From NCBI RefSeq assembly GCF_900156575.1, contig NZ_FTNY01000001.1, positions 434,001-498,000 on the forward strand: a DNA stretch of 64,000 nt, in the 5' to 3' direction. Source of the stretch: Chryseobacterium shigense. Its GTDB lineage: Bacteria > Bacteroidota > Bacteroidia > Flavobacteriales > Weeksellaceae. How positions within the stretch are numbered: the stretch's first letter is position 1; the number at the start of each line of letters is the position of its first letter. The position numbers were made by a program, and so were the translations under genes. Below the pieces are notes generated by a model. That model was not told the DNA's origin, ran no database searches, and saw nothing but the letters and a program-made list of their open reading frames with translations. Positions 18,601 to 28,371 of the stretch are shown one piece after another.

Positions 18601-20805
18601 TTAATTGGCTACATCACTGATGAATTTTATTCTCAGCATTCTGACTTCTTCATCAGAAAGTTCATCTCCAAATTCATCGAGAAGCACTTTCATACTATCG
18701 CTTTCAGATTCGGTCATGAATTCCATAAAACCATCTACAATATCTTCATCAAAATTATCTTCAATATAATAATCAATGTTCAGCTTGGTACCCTGATAAA
18801 CAATGCTTTCCATTTCTTTCAGAAGCTCAGTCATAGAAAGGTTTTTGGCTCTTGCAATATCTTCAAGGTCAATCTTTTTGTCCGTGCTCTGGATAATGAA
18901 AACCTTATGGCTGGATTTGTTGGCCACCTGTTTCAGCACCATATCCTGAGTACGTTCTATATTGTTTTCTTCAACGTAAGCTTTGATAAAGTCTGCGAAT
19001 TCTTTACCATATTTTTTGGCTTTTCCTTCTCCTACTCCATAGATTTTAGCAATTTCATCCACCGAAACCGGGTATTGAACGGTCATGTCTTCCAAACTTG
19101 GATCCATGAATACTGTATAAGGAGGAATTCCATATTTTTTGGCTACTTTTTTTCTTAAGTCTTTGAGCTGGCTAAACAGATTCTGATCCAGACCACTGCT
19201 GGCCTGCATTTGTACCTGTTCACTTTCTGCTTTGGTCTGGCTGAGGTCAAATTCTCTGTCTTCAGCGATCAGGAAAGGTACTTTAGATTCCAAGTTCAAG
19301 AAATTCCTGGCCTTTTCAGACATTTTTAAAACGCCATAGGTCTCAATATCTTTTTGCAGAAAGCCCTGAACTGTAGCCTGTCTCAAGATCGTTTTCCAGT
19401 AATTGTCTTTTTCTGCTTTTCCAAAACCAAAATAGGAAGTCTGTTCCAGTTTATATGATTTTGTGACTGCATTTTCTTTCCCGACAATGACCGAGATCAG
19501 ATCTTTAGACTTGAACTTTTCTCCTGTATCTCTAATCAATTCCAGGGTTCTTGTAAGATCTGCTGTCGCCTCTTTCAATTTTGGGGGATCAGAGGAATTA
19601 TCGCACATATCGGCTCCATCTCCTTTCACCGGATCAAAATTTTCCCCGAAATAACAAAGAATGTACTGTCTTCTGCTCATGGAAGTTTCAGCATAGCCTA
19701 CCACTTCATTCAGAAGCTGTAGTCCGATTTCTCTTTCCGAAACAGGTTTCTGGGCCAGGAATTTTTCCAGCTTTTCAATATCCTTAGGATCGTAAAATGC
19801 CAGACAATATCCTTCACCACCATCTCTTCCTGCTCTTCCCGTTTCCTGGTAATAGCTTTCAAGAGATTTGGGAAAATCATAATGAATCACAAAACGGACA
19901 TCCGGCTTATCGATTCCCATTCCAAATGCAATGGTCGCTACAATGACATCCACTTCTTCCATCAGGAATTTATCCTGATTGGCTACCCTTACTTTCTGGT
20001 CGAGACCTGCGTGATAAGGAAGCGCATTGATTCCGTTGACCTGCAACAGCTGGGCAAACTCTTCCACTTTTCTCCTGCTCAGACAGTAGATAATCCCGGA
20101 TTTCCCTTTGTGATGATTGATAAATCTCACAATTTCTTTGTCTACATTGACTTTTGGGCGTACTTCGTAATAGAGATTGGGGCGGTTGAAACTTTCTTTA
20201 AAAACCAGCGCATCGGTCATTCCCAAAGTTTTCTGGATATCATCCTGAACTTTGGGTGTTGCAGTAGCTGTCAAAGCAATCACCGGAACATCGGCAATCC
20301 TGTCAATAATAGACTTCAGATTCCGGTACTCCGGTCTGAAATCATGTCCCCATTCTGAAATACAGTGCGCTTCGTCAATAGCCACGAAAGAAATCTTCAC
20401 TTCTCTCAGGAAATCCAGATAATCATCTTTAATCAATGATTCCGGAGCTACGTACAAAAGTTTGGTCTTGCCGCCTTTGATGTCGTCAAAGACCTGTTTT
20501 GTCTGTGTCTTGTTTAATGATGAATTTAAAACGTGTGCCACCCCGTCATCAGATGATAGGCCATTCACGGCATCTACCTGATTCTTCATTAACGCTATTA
20601 AGGGCGAAACTACTATTGCCGTACCTTCTGAAATAAGTGCCGGAAGTTGGTAGCATAATGACTTACCCCCTCCTGTTGGCATTAATACAAATATATCCTT
20701 CCCACTGAGTAGGTTTTCAATGATTTGTTCCTGCTGGCCTTTAAATGTAGAAAACCCGAAATACTTTTTCAATTCGCCTGATAAATTGGCTTTTTTTGCG
20801 CTCAT
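18601..20805 (-). CDS. recQ: ATP-dependent DNA helicase RecQ
   Basis: The 734-residue superfamily 2 helicase contains Walker A TGGGKSLCYQLP near residue 45, the DEAH box with the RecQ aromatic loop (DEAHCISEWGHDFRP, about 142-156), and motif VI ETGRAGRDG near 335. An RQC/winged-helix region follows, with an HRDC domain at about 545-620 and a C-terminal extension. It unwinds 3'-to-5' in recombination and fork repair. The zinc-binding site between helicase and RQC domains looks degenerate: where E. coli RecQ has four cysteines, this protein has MSRRQYILCYFGE followed by ADMCDNSSDPP, leaving one aligned cysteine. It heads an operon with the next two minus-strand genes. Confidence 0.96.
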   Translation of the reverse strand: MSAKKANLSGELKKYFGFSTFKGQQEQIIENLLSGKDIFVLMPTGGGKSLCYQLPALISEGTAIVVSPLIALMKNQVDAVNGLSSDDGVAHVLNSSLNKTQTKQVFDDIKGGKTKLLYVAPESLIKDDYLDFLREVKISFVAIDEAHCISEWGHDFRPEYRNLKSIIDRIADVPVIALTATATPKVQDDIQKTLGMTDALVFKESFNRPNLYYEVRPKVNVDKEIVRFINHHKGKSGIIYCLSRRKVEEFAQLLQVNGINALPYHAGLDQKVRVANQDKFLMEEVDVIVATIAFGMGIDKPDVRFVIHYDFPKSLESYYQETGRAGRDGGEGYCLAFYDPKDIEKLEKFLAQKPVSEREIGLQLLNEVVGYAETSMSRRQYILCYFGENFDPVKGDGADMCDNSSDPPKLKEATADLTRTLELIRDTGEKFKSKDLISVIVGKENAVTKSYKLEQTSYFGFGKAEKDNYWKTILRQATVQGFLQKDIETYGVLKMSEKARNFLNLESKVPFLIAEDREFDLSQTKAESEQVQMQASSGLDQNLFSQLKDLRKKVAKKYGIPPYTVFMDPSLEDMTVQYPVSVDEIAKIYGVGEGKAKKYGKEFADFIKAYVEENNIERTQDMVLKQVANKSSHKVFIIQSTDKKIDLEDIARAKNLSMTELLKEMESIVYQGTKLNIDYYIEDNFDEDIVDGFMEFMTESESDSMKVLLDEFGDELSDEEVRMLRIKFISDVAN

Positions 20806-20820
20806 CTAATTTTCTATTGC

Positions 20821-20829
20821 TAAATTTGC
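20821..20829 (+). promoter_or_regulatory. Candidate -7 element for kdsD
   Basis: TAAATTTGC on the plus strand matches the -7 consensus but lies 135 bp before the kdsD ATG. It overlaps the divergent recQ promoter region. Confidence 0.35.
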
Positions 20830-20837
20830 ATCCAACC

Positions 20838-20845
20838 CAAAGTTA
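20838..20845 (-). promoter_or_regulatory. -7 element of the recQ promoter
   Basis: TAACTTTG on the minus strand lies 33 bp upstream of the recQ ATG. Confidence 0.5.
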
Positions 20846-20963
20846 TAAAAATTCTGCTTAAAATAAAAGCGAACGAATTTATAAAAAATAAAACTTATAT
20901 TAAATATTCTTTTTTAAATATAACGTTTTTCAATGGATTTTTTGTATACCTTATACTAATTAA

Positions 20964-21923
20964 ATGGAAAGAACCGACATTATTTCAATTGCCAAAAGCA
21001 CTTTAGAAATAGAAATTGCAGAACTTGAAAAATTAAAGAACAGAATCGATGAGGATTTTGCCAAAGCAGTAGAGGTTATTCATTCGGCAAAAGGGAAGTT
21101 AATTGTTGTAGGAATCGGGAAATCTGCCCATGTAGGCAACAAAATAGTGGCTACTTTAAATTCCACTGGTACCCCGTCACAATTTCTTCATGCTTCGGAA
21201 GCCATTCACGGAGATCTTGGAGTCATTCAGAAGCAGGATGTCGTTTTATGCATCTCCAATTCCGGAAACTCTCCTGAAATTGCCAATCTGGTTCCTTATT
21301 TAAAGGACTACTCTTCGGCTCTTATAGGAATGACCGGTAACAAAACCAGCAAACTTGCCGAATTTTCCGAAGTGGTTCTGGATACGCACGTAGATGTGGA
21401 AGCCTGCCCGAACAAACTGGCTCCTACAAGTTCTACCACGATCCAAATGGCCCTTGGAGATGCCCTGGCTGTTGCTTTAATGGAGCTTAATGATTTCAGA
21501 GAGAATGATTTTGCCAAATTCCATCCCGGTGGAAGTTTGGGGAAGAATCTTGTTTCAAAAGTAGATCAGTTCTTGTCTCCGCAGAAACCTCAGGTGGATG
21601 AGCATGCTCCGGTAAGGGATGTAATTATTTCCATTAGCGCTTCAAGTCACGGAATTACAGTGGTTACGGATGAGGATAAGATCATCGGAGTGATTACAGA
21701 CGGAGATTTGAGAAGAATGTTGATGAAAGGAGATGACATCACTAAGGTACAGGCTAAAGACATCATGTCTGCCAATCCTAAAACCATTGAAAGCCATACC
21801 CTGGCAAAAGAGGCTCTGAAAATTCTTAAAGAAAACAATATCGGTCAGCTGATTGTTACAGAAAACGGAAAATATTCCGGAATCATAGATCTTCATACGT
21901 TGTTAGACGAAGGAATCAATTAG
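20964..21923 (+). CDS. kdsD: Arabinose-5-phosphate isomerase (KdsD/KpsF/GutQ family)
   Basis: The 319-residue protein has an N-terminal SIS sugar-isomerase domain (about 35-175; VGIGKSAHVGNKIVATLNSTGTPS, CISNSGNSPEI, FHPGGSLGK). A C-terminal tandem CBS pair follows (about 205-319). This is the exact architecture of enzymes converting ribulose 5-phosphate to arabinose 5-phosphate, the first step towards KDO for lipopolysaccharide. Length matches E. coli KdsD. It is flanked by its own terminator. Confidence 0.95.
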   Translation: MERTDIISIAKSTLEIEIAELEKLKNRIDEDFAKAVEVIHSAKGKLIVVGIGKSAHVGNKIVATLNSTGTPSQFLHASEAIHGDLGVIQKQDVVLCISNSGNSPEIANLVPYLKDYSSALIGMTGNKTSKLAEFSEVVLDTHVDVEACPNKLAPTSSTTIQMALGDALAVALMELNDFRENDFAKFHPGGSLGKNLVSKVDQFLSPQKPQVDEHAPVRDVIISISASSHGITVVTDEDKIIGVITDGDLRRMLMKGDDITKVQAKDIMSANPKTIESHTLAKEALKILKENNIGQLIVTENGKYSGIIDLHTLLDEGIN

Positions 21924-21962
21924 ATCTGTTCAACATTATTTTCACTGATCATCATCAATCAG

Positions 21963-21997
21963 CAGGCGGTATTCATCAAAATACCGCCTGTTTTTTT
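21963..21997 (+). terminator. Terminator of kdsD
   Basis: An 11-bp GC-rich hairpin (CAGGCGGTATT / AATACCGCCTG, loop CATCAA) is followed by seven T residues, 40 bp after the stop. Confidence 0.9.
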
Positions 21998-22143
21998 CTG
22001 GAAATCAAACATAAAGACATTTCCTTTATAAACTTGGTCAAAATCCTTTCCAATAATTCTGAATACTGATTATTATTTCATAATTTCGCAAACTTAAACA
22101 GCTTCACTCTGACGAGTTTACTATTTTAGATAGACTGTAGTAT

Positions 22144-22971
22144 ATGGACGAAAAAAAAGAAATGTCCTTTTTAGGACATATTGGAGAATTAAGAGGTCAT
22201 CTTGTTCGCTCAATTATTGCAATTATAGTTGTTGCTTTTGCCGTAGGATTCAATATCAACTGGATCATGGACCATATCTTTTTTGGCCCTACACGAAATG
22301 ATTTTCCCACTTTCCGAGTAGTGAATCATTTTTCAAGATTGCTTTTAGGAGAAGACAGCATTCATCTTCCCAAAGAGTTTCCGGTTCGTGTACAGAGGCT
22401 TTATCAGCAGTTTAATGTGATGATGGCTGTTTCTGTTTTCGGAGGTATTGTAGGCGCTTTTCCTTATATTGTGTGGGAATTGTGGCGATTTATTGGCCCA
22501 GCTCTTCATCCAAAGGAGAGAAAAAACTCTATCTTTATTATCAATGCGGTATGGATTCTTTTCATGACCGGAGTTTTATGCGGTTATTTCCTGATCCTTC
22601 CATTTGCCGTTAATTTCGGTGTAATTTTCAAAATTTCAGATATTATCATCCCGCTTTATGACCTAAGCGATTATACGACTCTATTTTTACAGGTTATTTT
22701 AGGCATGGGAATTATTTTCCTGTTCCCGATTCTTATATATTTTCTTACCAGTATAGGTATTCTGACGCCTATGTTTATGAAGACTTACCGTCGTCATGCA
22801 ATTGTTTTGATTATGGTTGTGGCTGCTATCATTACGCCTGCCGATGTATTAAGTATGATCATGGCTGCTTTTCCACTGCTTATTCTGTATGAATTCAGCA
22901 TCATCATGTGCTCTTTCACTTACAAAAAAGTACAGAGAAATGCTGCCAATCTTCCGGTAGTTCAGAAATAA
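22144..22971 (+). CDS. tatC: Twin-arginine translocase subunit TatC
   Basis: This 275-residue protein has about six membrane helices and the TatC signature features. The cytoplasmic N-terminus MSFLGHIGELRGHLVRS contains the conserved Glu-Leu-Arg. There is FPYIVWELWRFIGPALHPKERK after the second helix, and ITPADVLSMIMAAFPLLILYEFSI near the C-terminus. It forms the receptor complex that exports folded proteins. No tatA or tatB gene is adjacent in this window. The preceding kdsD gene is separated by a strong terminator. Confidence 0.96.
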   Translation: MDEKKEMSFLGHIGELRGHLVRSIIAIIVVAFAVGFNINWIMDHIFFGPTRNDFPTFRVVNHFSRLLLGEDSIHLPKEFPVRVQRLYQQFNVMMAVSVFGGIVGAFPYIVWELWRFIGPALHPKERKNSIFIINAVWILFMTGVLCGYFLILPFAVNFGVIFKISDIIIPLYDLSDYTTLFLQVILGMGIIFLFPILIYFLTSIGILTPMFMKTYRRHAIVLIMVVAAIITPADVLSMIMAAFPLLILYEFSIIMCSFTYKKVQRNAANLPVVQK

Positions 22972-23412
22972 GAGAACAAAAAGGGAAATAACTGACTAGG
23001 ATTCATTAGCGTTTCCGGTTATTTCTCTATGTGAAAACCTCATAACCATTGCCTGACTTTTCTATCCTTTAGAAGATAAGGATTGACATGAGGTTAAAAT
23101 AAAAACCTGTCTAGAAGTATGTCCCGATGAGCTATACTGATGGAGTTATTTTTGAACATGGTCCGGTTCATCTTTATAAAAACTCAAACATTCCAATAGT
23201 ATAAAAACATCAGTTTCAGTGAATCACATCCATAATCAGACTTTCACTGACAAAAACACATACAATAAAAAATACTAAAAAATCAAACTAACACCCTAAA
23301 AAAATCTTCTTTTTCATTAAAAAATACAATATAATTTTCTATTTAACAACAAATTAAGGATTGTATTAAAGTTAATTTATTTTATATTTGCTTTCACGAA
23401 ATAAATAATATT
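22972..23412. other. Gene-free stretch with nested hairpin
   Basis: This 441-bp intergenic region has no convincing ORF. It contains a weak hairpin just after tatC (GAAATAAC/GTTATTTC, 22984-23025). A nested inverted repeat at 23036-23095 has outer arms AACCTCAT/ATGAGGTT and inner arms ATCCTT/AAGGAT. The protease promoter is at its end. The rest is AT-rich with no recognisable signal. Confidence 0.5.
23360..23390 (+). promoter_or_regulatory. Promoter of the secreted metalloprotease gene
   Basis: ATTG at 23360-23363, exactly 19 bases, then TATATTTGC at 23383-23391. The box is 22 bp before the ATG. Confidence 0.65.
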
Positions 23413-26376
23413 ATGAAAAAGAGAATTATTCTTGCGTGTGCTTTGGCTTCAAGCTTTATAGGCCTGCATGCACAGAACTGGGAGCCTGTCTCTCAAAAAG
23501 TAGCTCCGATAAGGAAGGAAGTCAATGTATTGTATGCGTACAAGGTAGACTTAAACTCTTTGAGAGGTCTTTTAAAAAATGCTCCTGAAGCAGGACAAGG
23601 CGGCAGCCCGGTGGTTATTTCTTTACCTACAACCAATGGAAAAGTGGAAAGATTCTACGTATACAGCTCGCCTGTTGTGGAGAAATCCATGGCAGACCGT
23701 TATGAACTGGGAGCTTATTCAGGGGTTGGTATAGACAATCCTCATAAGCAAATCAGATTCAGTACAGCTCCAAATGATTTCCAGTCGATGATTTTTGATG
23801 CAGTGACCGGGAAATATGAATTTATTGAGCCTATCAATAAAGAAAAGGATGTCTATGGAGTATTTTTAAAATCCAATAAACCGCAAGGCGGAAATCCTTT
23901 TGAATGCAGCACATTCGAACCTGAGCAATCGAAAAAGGAAATGAGTAAGCTTCTTCAGTCTAAAAATGTTTTAAACTCAGGAAATACTCATAAAAGCACT
24001 GATCAGAAATACAGAACCTACCGATTAGCCATCTCTGTTAATGCAGAATATACGCAGTTAGCCGGAGGTGTTGCAGGGGCAGCAGTCCGCATTAATGCAA
24101 CAATGGCGAGGGTAAATGGGGTATTCGAAAAAGATTTCGGTATCCACATGAATGTTCTGGATCTTCCTCAGCTTATCTTTACAGACCCTGCTACCGATCC
24201 TTATTCTAATGTCATTCAAAATACAAATGGGAGCTACAGTGCTCCGGGAGCATGGAATCTTCAGGTACAGCAGACGATTACTGCTGCTATAGGAAATGCG
24301 GGTTATGATATCGGCCATTTCTTCGGACACAGAGGCGGTGGTGGAAGCGCAGGCCGTGTAGGAAATGTTTGTATCAACCCTGCAAGTAATAATGATGCGA
24401 CTTCAAAAGGAGCAGGAATTACCTCTCCTCTTATCGTAGATCAGCCGTTTGGAGATACTTATGATATCGATTTCGTAGCCCATGAAATAGGTCATCAGTT
24501 TGGAGGTGCCCACACGATGTCTCTTGCTTTACATGGAGCCCATATGGAACCTGGATCAGGATCCACGATTATGGGATATGCGGGTATTACCAATGCCAAT
24601 GTTCAGATGAATTCTGACGCTTATTTCCATACCAAAAATATTGAGGAAGTACAGGCGTATGTGAATTCTAAAGAATGTGGAACCATCACGACCATTACCA
24701 ATAATACCCCTCCTACTATTCAGCCGCTTGCCAACAAAGCAGTACCCAAAGGAACTGCATTTGCCTTAACCGCTTCTGCTGCTGACGCACAAAATGATCC
24801 GATGACGTATACATGGGAACAATACGATCTTGCGACCACAACTTTCGGACCCGTAAGTGCAACCCGTAAAAACGGAGCCAACTTCAGATCTCTGATGCCT
24901 ACAGTATCTCCGACTAGATATTTCCCTCTTCTGACAACAGTTCTGAACGGTTCTGTTTCAAATATTACAGGTTGGGAAACGGTTTCTACTGTGCCAAGAG
25001 GGATGAGATTTAAAGTAACGGTAAGAGATAACAATCCTGACATTACAAAACAACAGACTCAAAGCGAAAGAATAAATCTGGAAATAGGAAATGACGGACC
25101 ATTCAAAGTTACTTCAACGACTGTTTATAATAATACAGCCGGAGCTATTACCTGGGATGTTGTAAATACCAATAACAGTACTTATAATGTACAAAATGTA
25201 AAAATTGATTATACGACAGATAACGGAGCAACATGGACTGTAGTGACGCCTTCTACTCCGAATGACGGAGCTGAGCCATTTACATTCTCCTCTCTTGCCA
25301 CCGGTTCTGCCGTGAAGATCAGAGTAAGCGCTATCGATAATGTATTTTATGCTATCGGAAATGCTACGGTAAGTGCCAGTGCCGGAGCTTGCTCTATTGC
25401 TGAACCTACAGGAATAGCGGTTTCAGGAATCACAATGTCTTCCGCAAACATTAACTGGGCTGCGCTTCAGGGAGGACAGTATACTCTAAGATACAGAAAG
25501 GCAGGTGCTACTGCATGGACTTCTGCAACAATGAATGCCAACTCATCTTTTGTATCAGGACTTGAAAACAGTACCCAATATGAATATCAGATCGCTAATA
25601 TTTGCGGATCTGCAACAGGAACCTTCTCTCCGGTAAGTAATTTTACGACATTAGGCTATACCCTATGTACCAACAATACCGCCAGTCCAGCAGATGAATT
25701 TATATCAAATGTTACGGTAACTCCTTCAGGAGGAACTGCAATGTCCAATACAAGTGTAGGTTCAGCATATACAAGTTATGCTGCAGATCCTGCAAAATTA
25801 ATCACCCTTACCCAGGGCGCTTCCGGTAATACATTAAGCATTACTAAAGGATGGACAGCTGGTACGTATAACGAAGGGGTTACGGCATGGATTGATTTTA
25901 ACAGAGACGGAAACTTCTCTGATTCTGAGATAGTGTATACCAGCGCACCAAGTGCTATCACGCCTGTTTCAGGAACATTCTCTGTACCAGCAAATGCTTA
26001 TTCAGGGACTTCCAATACAACCATGAGAGTGGTATTAACCTATGAAGACCAGCCAACCAGCGGATGTTCTAATTTCCAATATGGAGAAATTGAAGATTAT
26101 GCAGTAAAAATTCTTCCTCAGGCTTTAGGCACCAGCGATGTGGTTAAAGACAATGACGGAGTACAGATTTACCCTAATCCGGCGTATGATGTTCTGAATG
26201 TGACTCATATTTCTTCTAAGGCACAGTTCAGCATTTTCAACATGGCAGGACAGGCTGTAATGAACGGTACTGTGGTGAATCAGAAAATCCCTGTATCAAA
26301 ACTGACTCCGGGAGTATTTGTCATTACGATTGAAGATAAAGGAATCGTTTCAAAACTGAAATTCATTAAGAAATAA
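23413..26376 (+). CDS. Secreted reprolysin-like metalloprotease with T9SS type A tail
   Basis: The 987-residue product has a signal peptide (residues 1-20, ending GLHAQ) and a propeptide-like region to about 195. A metzincin catalytic domain carries HEIGHQFGGAHTM near residue 356, the HExxHxxGxxH zinc site, with the downstream methionine probably in GSTIMGYAG. A fibronectin type III-like domain (about 663-750), a GEVED domain (about 795-900, ending YGEIEDYAV) and a type A sorting domain (from about 916: VQIYPNPAYDVLNV) follow. It should be exported by Sec and then type IX secretion to the surface or medium, where it degrades proteins. Closest named families are the reprolysin/fungalysin-like M12 group; exact specificity is unknown. 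Confidence 0.93.
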   Translation: MKKRIILACALASSFIGLHAQNWEPVSQKVAPIRKEVNVLYAYKVDLNSLRGLLKNAPEAGQGGSPVVISLPTTNGKVERFYVYSSPVVEKSMADRYELGAYSGVGIDNPHKQIRFSTAPNDFQSMIFDAVTGKYEFIEPINKEKDVYGVFLKSNKPQGGNPFECSTFEPEQSKKEMSKLLQSKNVLNSGNTHKSTDQKYRTYRLAISVNAEYTQLAGGVAGAAVRINATMARVNGVFEKDFGIHMNVLDLPQLIFTDPATDPYSNVIQNTNGSYSAPGAWNLQVQQTITAAIGNAGYDIGHFFGHRGGGGSAGRVGNVCINPASNNDATSKGAGITSPLIVDQPFGDTYDIDFVAHEIGHQFGGAHTMSLALHGAHMEPGSGSTIMGYAGITNANVQMNSDAYFHTKNIEEVQAYVNSKECGTITTITNNTPPTIQPLANKAVPKGTAFALTASAADAQNDPMTYTWEQYDLATTTFGPVSATRKNGANFRSLMPTVSPTRYFPLLTTVLNGSVSNITGWETVSTVPRGMRFKVTVRDNNPDITKQQTQSERINLEIGNDGPFKVTSTTVYNNTAGAITWDVVNTNNSTYNVQNVKIDYTTDNGATWTVVTPSTPNDGAEPFTFSSLATGSAVKIRVSAIDNVFYAIGNATVSASAGACSIAEPTGIAVSGITMSSANINWAALQGGQYTLRYRKAGATAWTSATMNANSSFVSGLENSTQYEYQIANICGSATGTFSPVSNFTTLGYTLCTNNTASPADEFISNVTVTPSGGTAMSNTSVGSAYTSYAADPAKLITLTQGASGNTLSITKGWTAGTYNEGVTAWIDFNRDGNFSDSEIVYTSAPSAITPVSGTFSVPANAYSGTSNTTMRVVLTYEDQPTSGCSNFQYGEIEDYAVKILPQALGTSDVVKDNDGVQIYPNPAYDVLNVTHISSKAQFSIFNMAGQAVMNGTVVNQKIPVSKLTPGVFVITIEDKGIVSKLKFIKK

Positions 26377-26398
26377 ACCTTTTATTTTATACGATCAC

Positions 26399-26424
26399 AG
26401 CCCGGTTTCAACCGGGCTTTTTTT
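26399..26424 (+). terminator. Terminator of the metalloprotease gene
   Basis: A 9-bp GC-rich hairpin (AGCCCGGTT / AACCGGGCT, loop TC) is followed by a T-run, 22 bp after the stop. Confidence 0.9.
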
Positions 26425-26516
26425 GTGCGATAGTCTGATCGTGAATGATCTTTTAGTCTTCCTTCGTGTATTTTATATTTTTTTTAGTGAACGCTGCATT
26501 GTGCGATTAATTTTTC

Positions 26517-26524
26517 TATTTTTG
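26517..26524 (+). promoter_or_regulatory. -7 element for the M1 peptidase gene
   Basis: TATTTTTG, 22 bp before the ATG at 26547; the -33 match is poor. Confidence 0.4.
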
Positions 26525-26546
26525 AAAGAATTTAATTTAATTTTAA

Positions 26547-28178
26547 ATGAAAAAGCTGACCTATACACTTTTATTTGCTTCGGGCCTGGTCTTCGGACAG
26601 TTCTTTGAAAAAGACAAGGTTTTTACAAAACAGGATACTTTGAAAGGTTCTGACACTCCATTCAGAAATTTTTGGGATGTCAAAAAATATGATCTTTCGG
26701 TAGAACCTGATTTTAAACAGAAAAGTATTAAGGGCTATAACAAGATCAGCTTTGAAATTACGAAAGACATTACAGATCCTGTTTTTCAGATTGATCTGCA
26801 AAAGCCGATGAAGGCTGATAAAATAGAAGCTGATTTTCCGGTTGCCCATTACAAGCAGGAGGATGACTTCATCTGGGTGACGGCAAAAAAGAAATTCAAA
26901 AAAGGAGAAAAATATACGATTAATGTCACCTATTCCGGAACACCTTTAATCGCAAAAAATGCACCCTGGGACGGAGGCTGGGTCTTCACTAAAGATGAAA
27001 AAGGAAATCCGTGGATGAGTGTTGCCGATGAAGGAATCGGAGCGTCCATCTGGCTGCCCACAAAAGATATATGGAGCGATGAACCTGAAAACGGGATCGT
27101 GATGAAGATCATTACTCCGAACGACCTTGTAGGCGTAGGAAACGGAAGACTGACCGATAAAAAAACGGAAGGCGGAAAAACAACGTATACATGGGAAGTA
27201 AAAAATGCGATTAACGCCTACTCCATCATTCCTAATATTGGTAAGTATGTGAATTTTAAAGATACTTTTGATGGGGAAAAGGGAAAACTTGACCTTGATT
27301 ACTGGGTCCTGGACTATAACCTTAAAAAAGCAAAAAAACAGTTTCAACAGGTAAAACCCATGCTTTCTGCATTTGAGTACTGGTTCGGACCGTATCCTTT
27401 CTATGAAGATTCTTACAAACTGGTGGATTCTCCGTATCTGGGAATGGAACACCAGAGTAACGTGGCGTACGGAAATGGCTACACGAATGGTTACCGTGGT
27501 TCAGATCTTTCGGGAACGGGGGTAGGTCTTCATTGGGATTATATCATTATTCACGAAAGCGGACACGAATGGTTTGCCAATAATATTACCGCAAAAGATC
27601 AGGCTGATATGTGGATTCATGAAAGTTTCACCATGTATTCCGAAGTGCTTTTCACAGAAAAATATATGGATAAAAAGTCTGCTGACCTGTATGCCATGGG
27701 AATCCGCGGAAATATTCAGAACGACGTTCATATCATTGGAAAATACGGGGTAAGAAACGAAGGCAGCGGTGATATGTATCCCAAAGGCGCCAGCATGCTT
27801 CACACAATAAGACAGGTGATCAACAATGATGAAAAATTCAGACAGATTTTAAGAGGGCTGAATAAAGATTTCTATCATCAGACGGTAACAACCCGACAGA
27901 TTGAAGAGTATATGTCCTCAAAATCAGGAATTGATTTATCTAGTATTTTTAATCAGTATTTAAGAACGGTAAAAATTCCTACCCTGGAATATTCTCAAAA
28001 CGGAGATTCTTTAAAATTCCGATACACTGATGGTATTAAAGATCTTAAACTACCCATCATTATAAACGGCGATCAGACCATTCATCCTACGGAAAGCTGG
28101 CAGACTGTAAAACTTAAGAAAAATACTCCCGTAGCATTTAATACAAACTATTATATCAATTATAAAAAGGTTCAGTAA
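26547..28178 (+). CDS. M1-family metallopeptidase (aminopeptidase-like)
   Basis: The 543-residue product has a short signal peptide (MKKLTYTLLFASGLVFGQ). An N-terminal beta saddle is followed by the gluzincin core. The substrate-anchoring motif appears as GMEHQSNVAYGN near residue 299, in place of GAMEN. The zinc site is HESGHEWFANN (about 336-346), with the third ligand Glu in IHESF about 20 residues on. It lacks the long C-terminal helical domain of PepN, as is usual for the short Bacteroidota M1 enzymes. It is likely periplasmic and trims peptides, fitting between a secreted endoprotease gene and an M61 peptidase gene. Each has its own terminator, so they are neighbours but not one operon. 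Confidence 0.93.
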   Translation: MKKLTYTLLFASGLVFGQFFEKDKVFTKQDTLKGSDTPFRNFWDVKKYDLSVEPDFKQKSIKGYNKISFEITKDITDPVFQIDLQKPMKADKIEADFPVAHYKQEDDFIWVTAKKKFKKGEKYTINVTYSGTPLIAKNAPWDGGWVFTKDEKGNPWMSVADEGIGASIWLPTKDIWSDEPENGIVMKIITPNDLVGVGNGRLTDKKTEGGKTTYTWEVKNAINAYSIIPNIGKYVNFKDTFDGEKGKLDLDYWVLDYNLKKAKKQFQQVKPMLSAFEYWFGPYPFYEDSYKLVDSPYLGMEHQSNVAYGNGYTNGYRGSDLSGTGVGLHWDYIIIHESGHEWFANNITAKDQADMWIHESFTMYSEVLFTEKYMDKKSADLYAMGIRGNIQNDVHIIGKYGVRNEGSGDMYPKGASMLHTIRQVINNDEKFRQILRGLNKDFYHQTVTTRQIEEYMSSKSGIDLSSIFNQYLRTVKIPTLEYSQNGDSLKFRYTDGIKDLKLPIIINGDQTIHPTESWQTVKLKKNTPVAFNTNYYINYKKVQ

Positions 28179-28182
28179 AGCT

Positions 28183-28219
28183 AAAAGGCAAATTCGTTAT
28201 CCACGGATTTGCCTTTTTT
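28183..28219 (+). terminator. Terminator of the M1 peptidase gene
   Basis: An 11-bp hairpin (AAAAGGCAAAT / ATTTGCCTTTT) with a T-run, directly after the stop codon. Confidence 0.85.
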
Positions 28220-28371
28220 ATTTCGCTTCAGGAGCTGACAAGAATCGCTCTTCATACAGGAAAATCATTAAATCAATAATTTTATCTTATCAATTTTAAG
28301 AAAAGTTTAATAGTCCCTTCCGTAACAAATTGTTCAAAAAAACTACTATTTAACTATAATATTTAAACCTA

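Noticed and set aside
18553..19158. 201-codon plus-strand frame opposite recQ
   Set aside because: It is antisense to the well-supported C-terminus of RecQ; Phe/His/Ile-rich composition is typical of a reverse-strand shadow.
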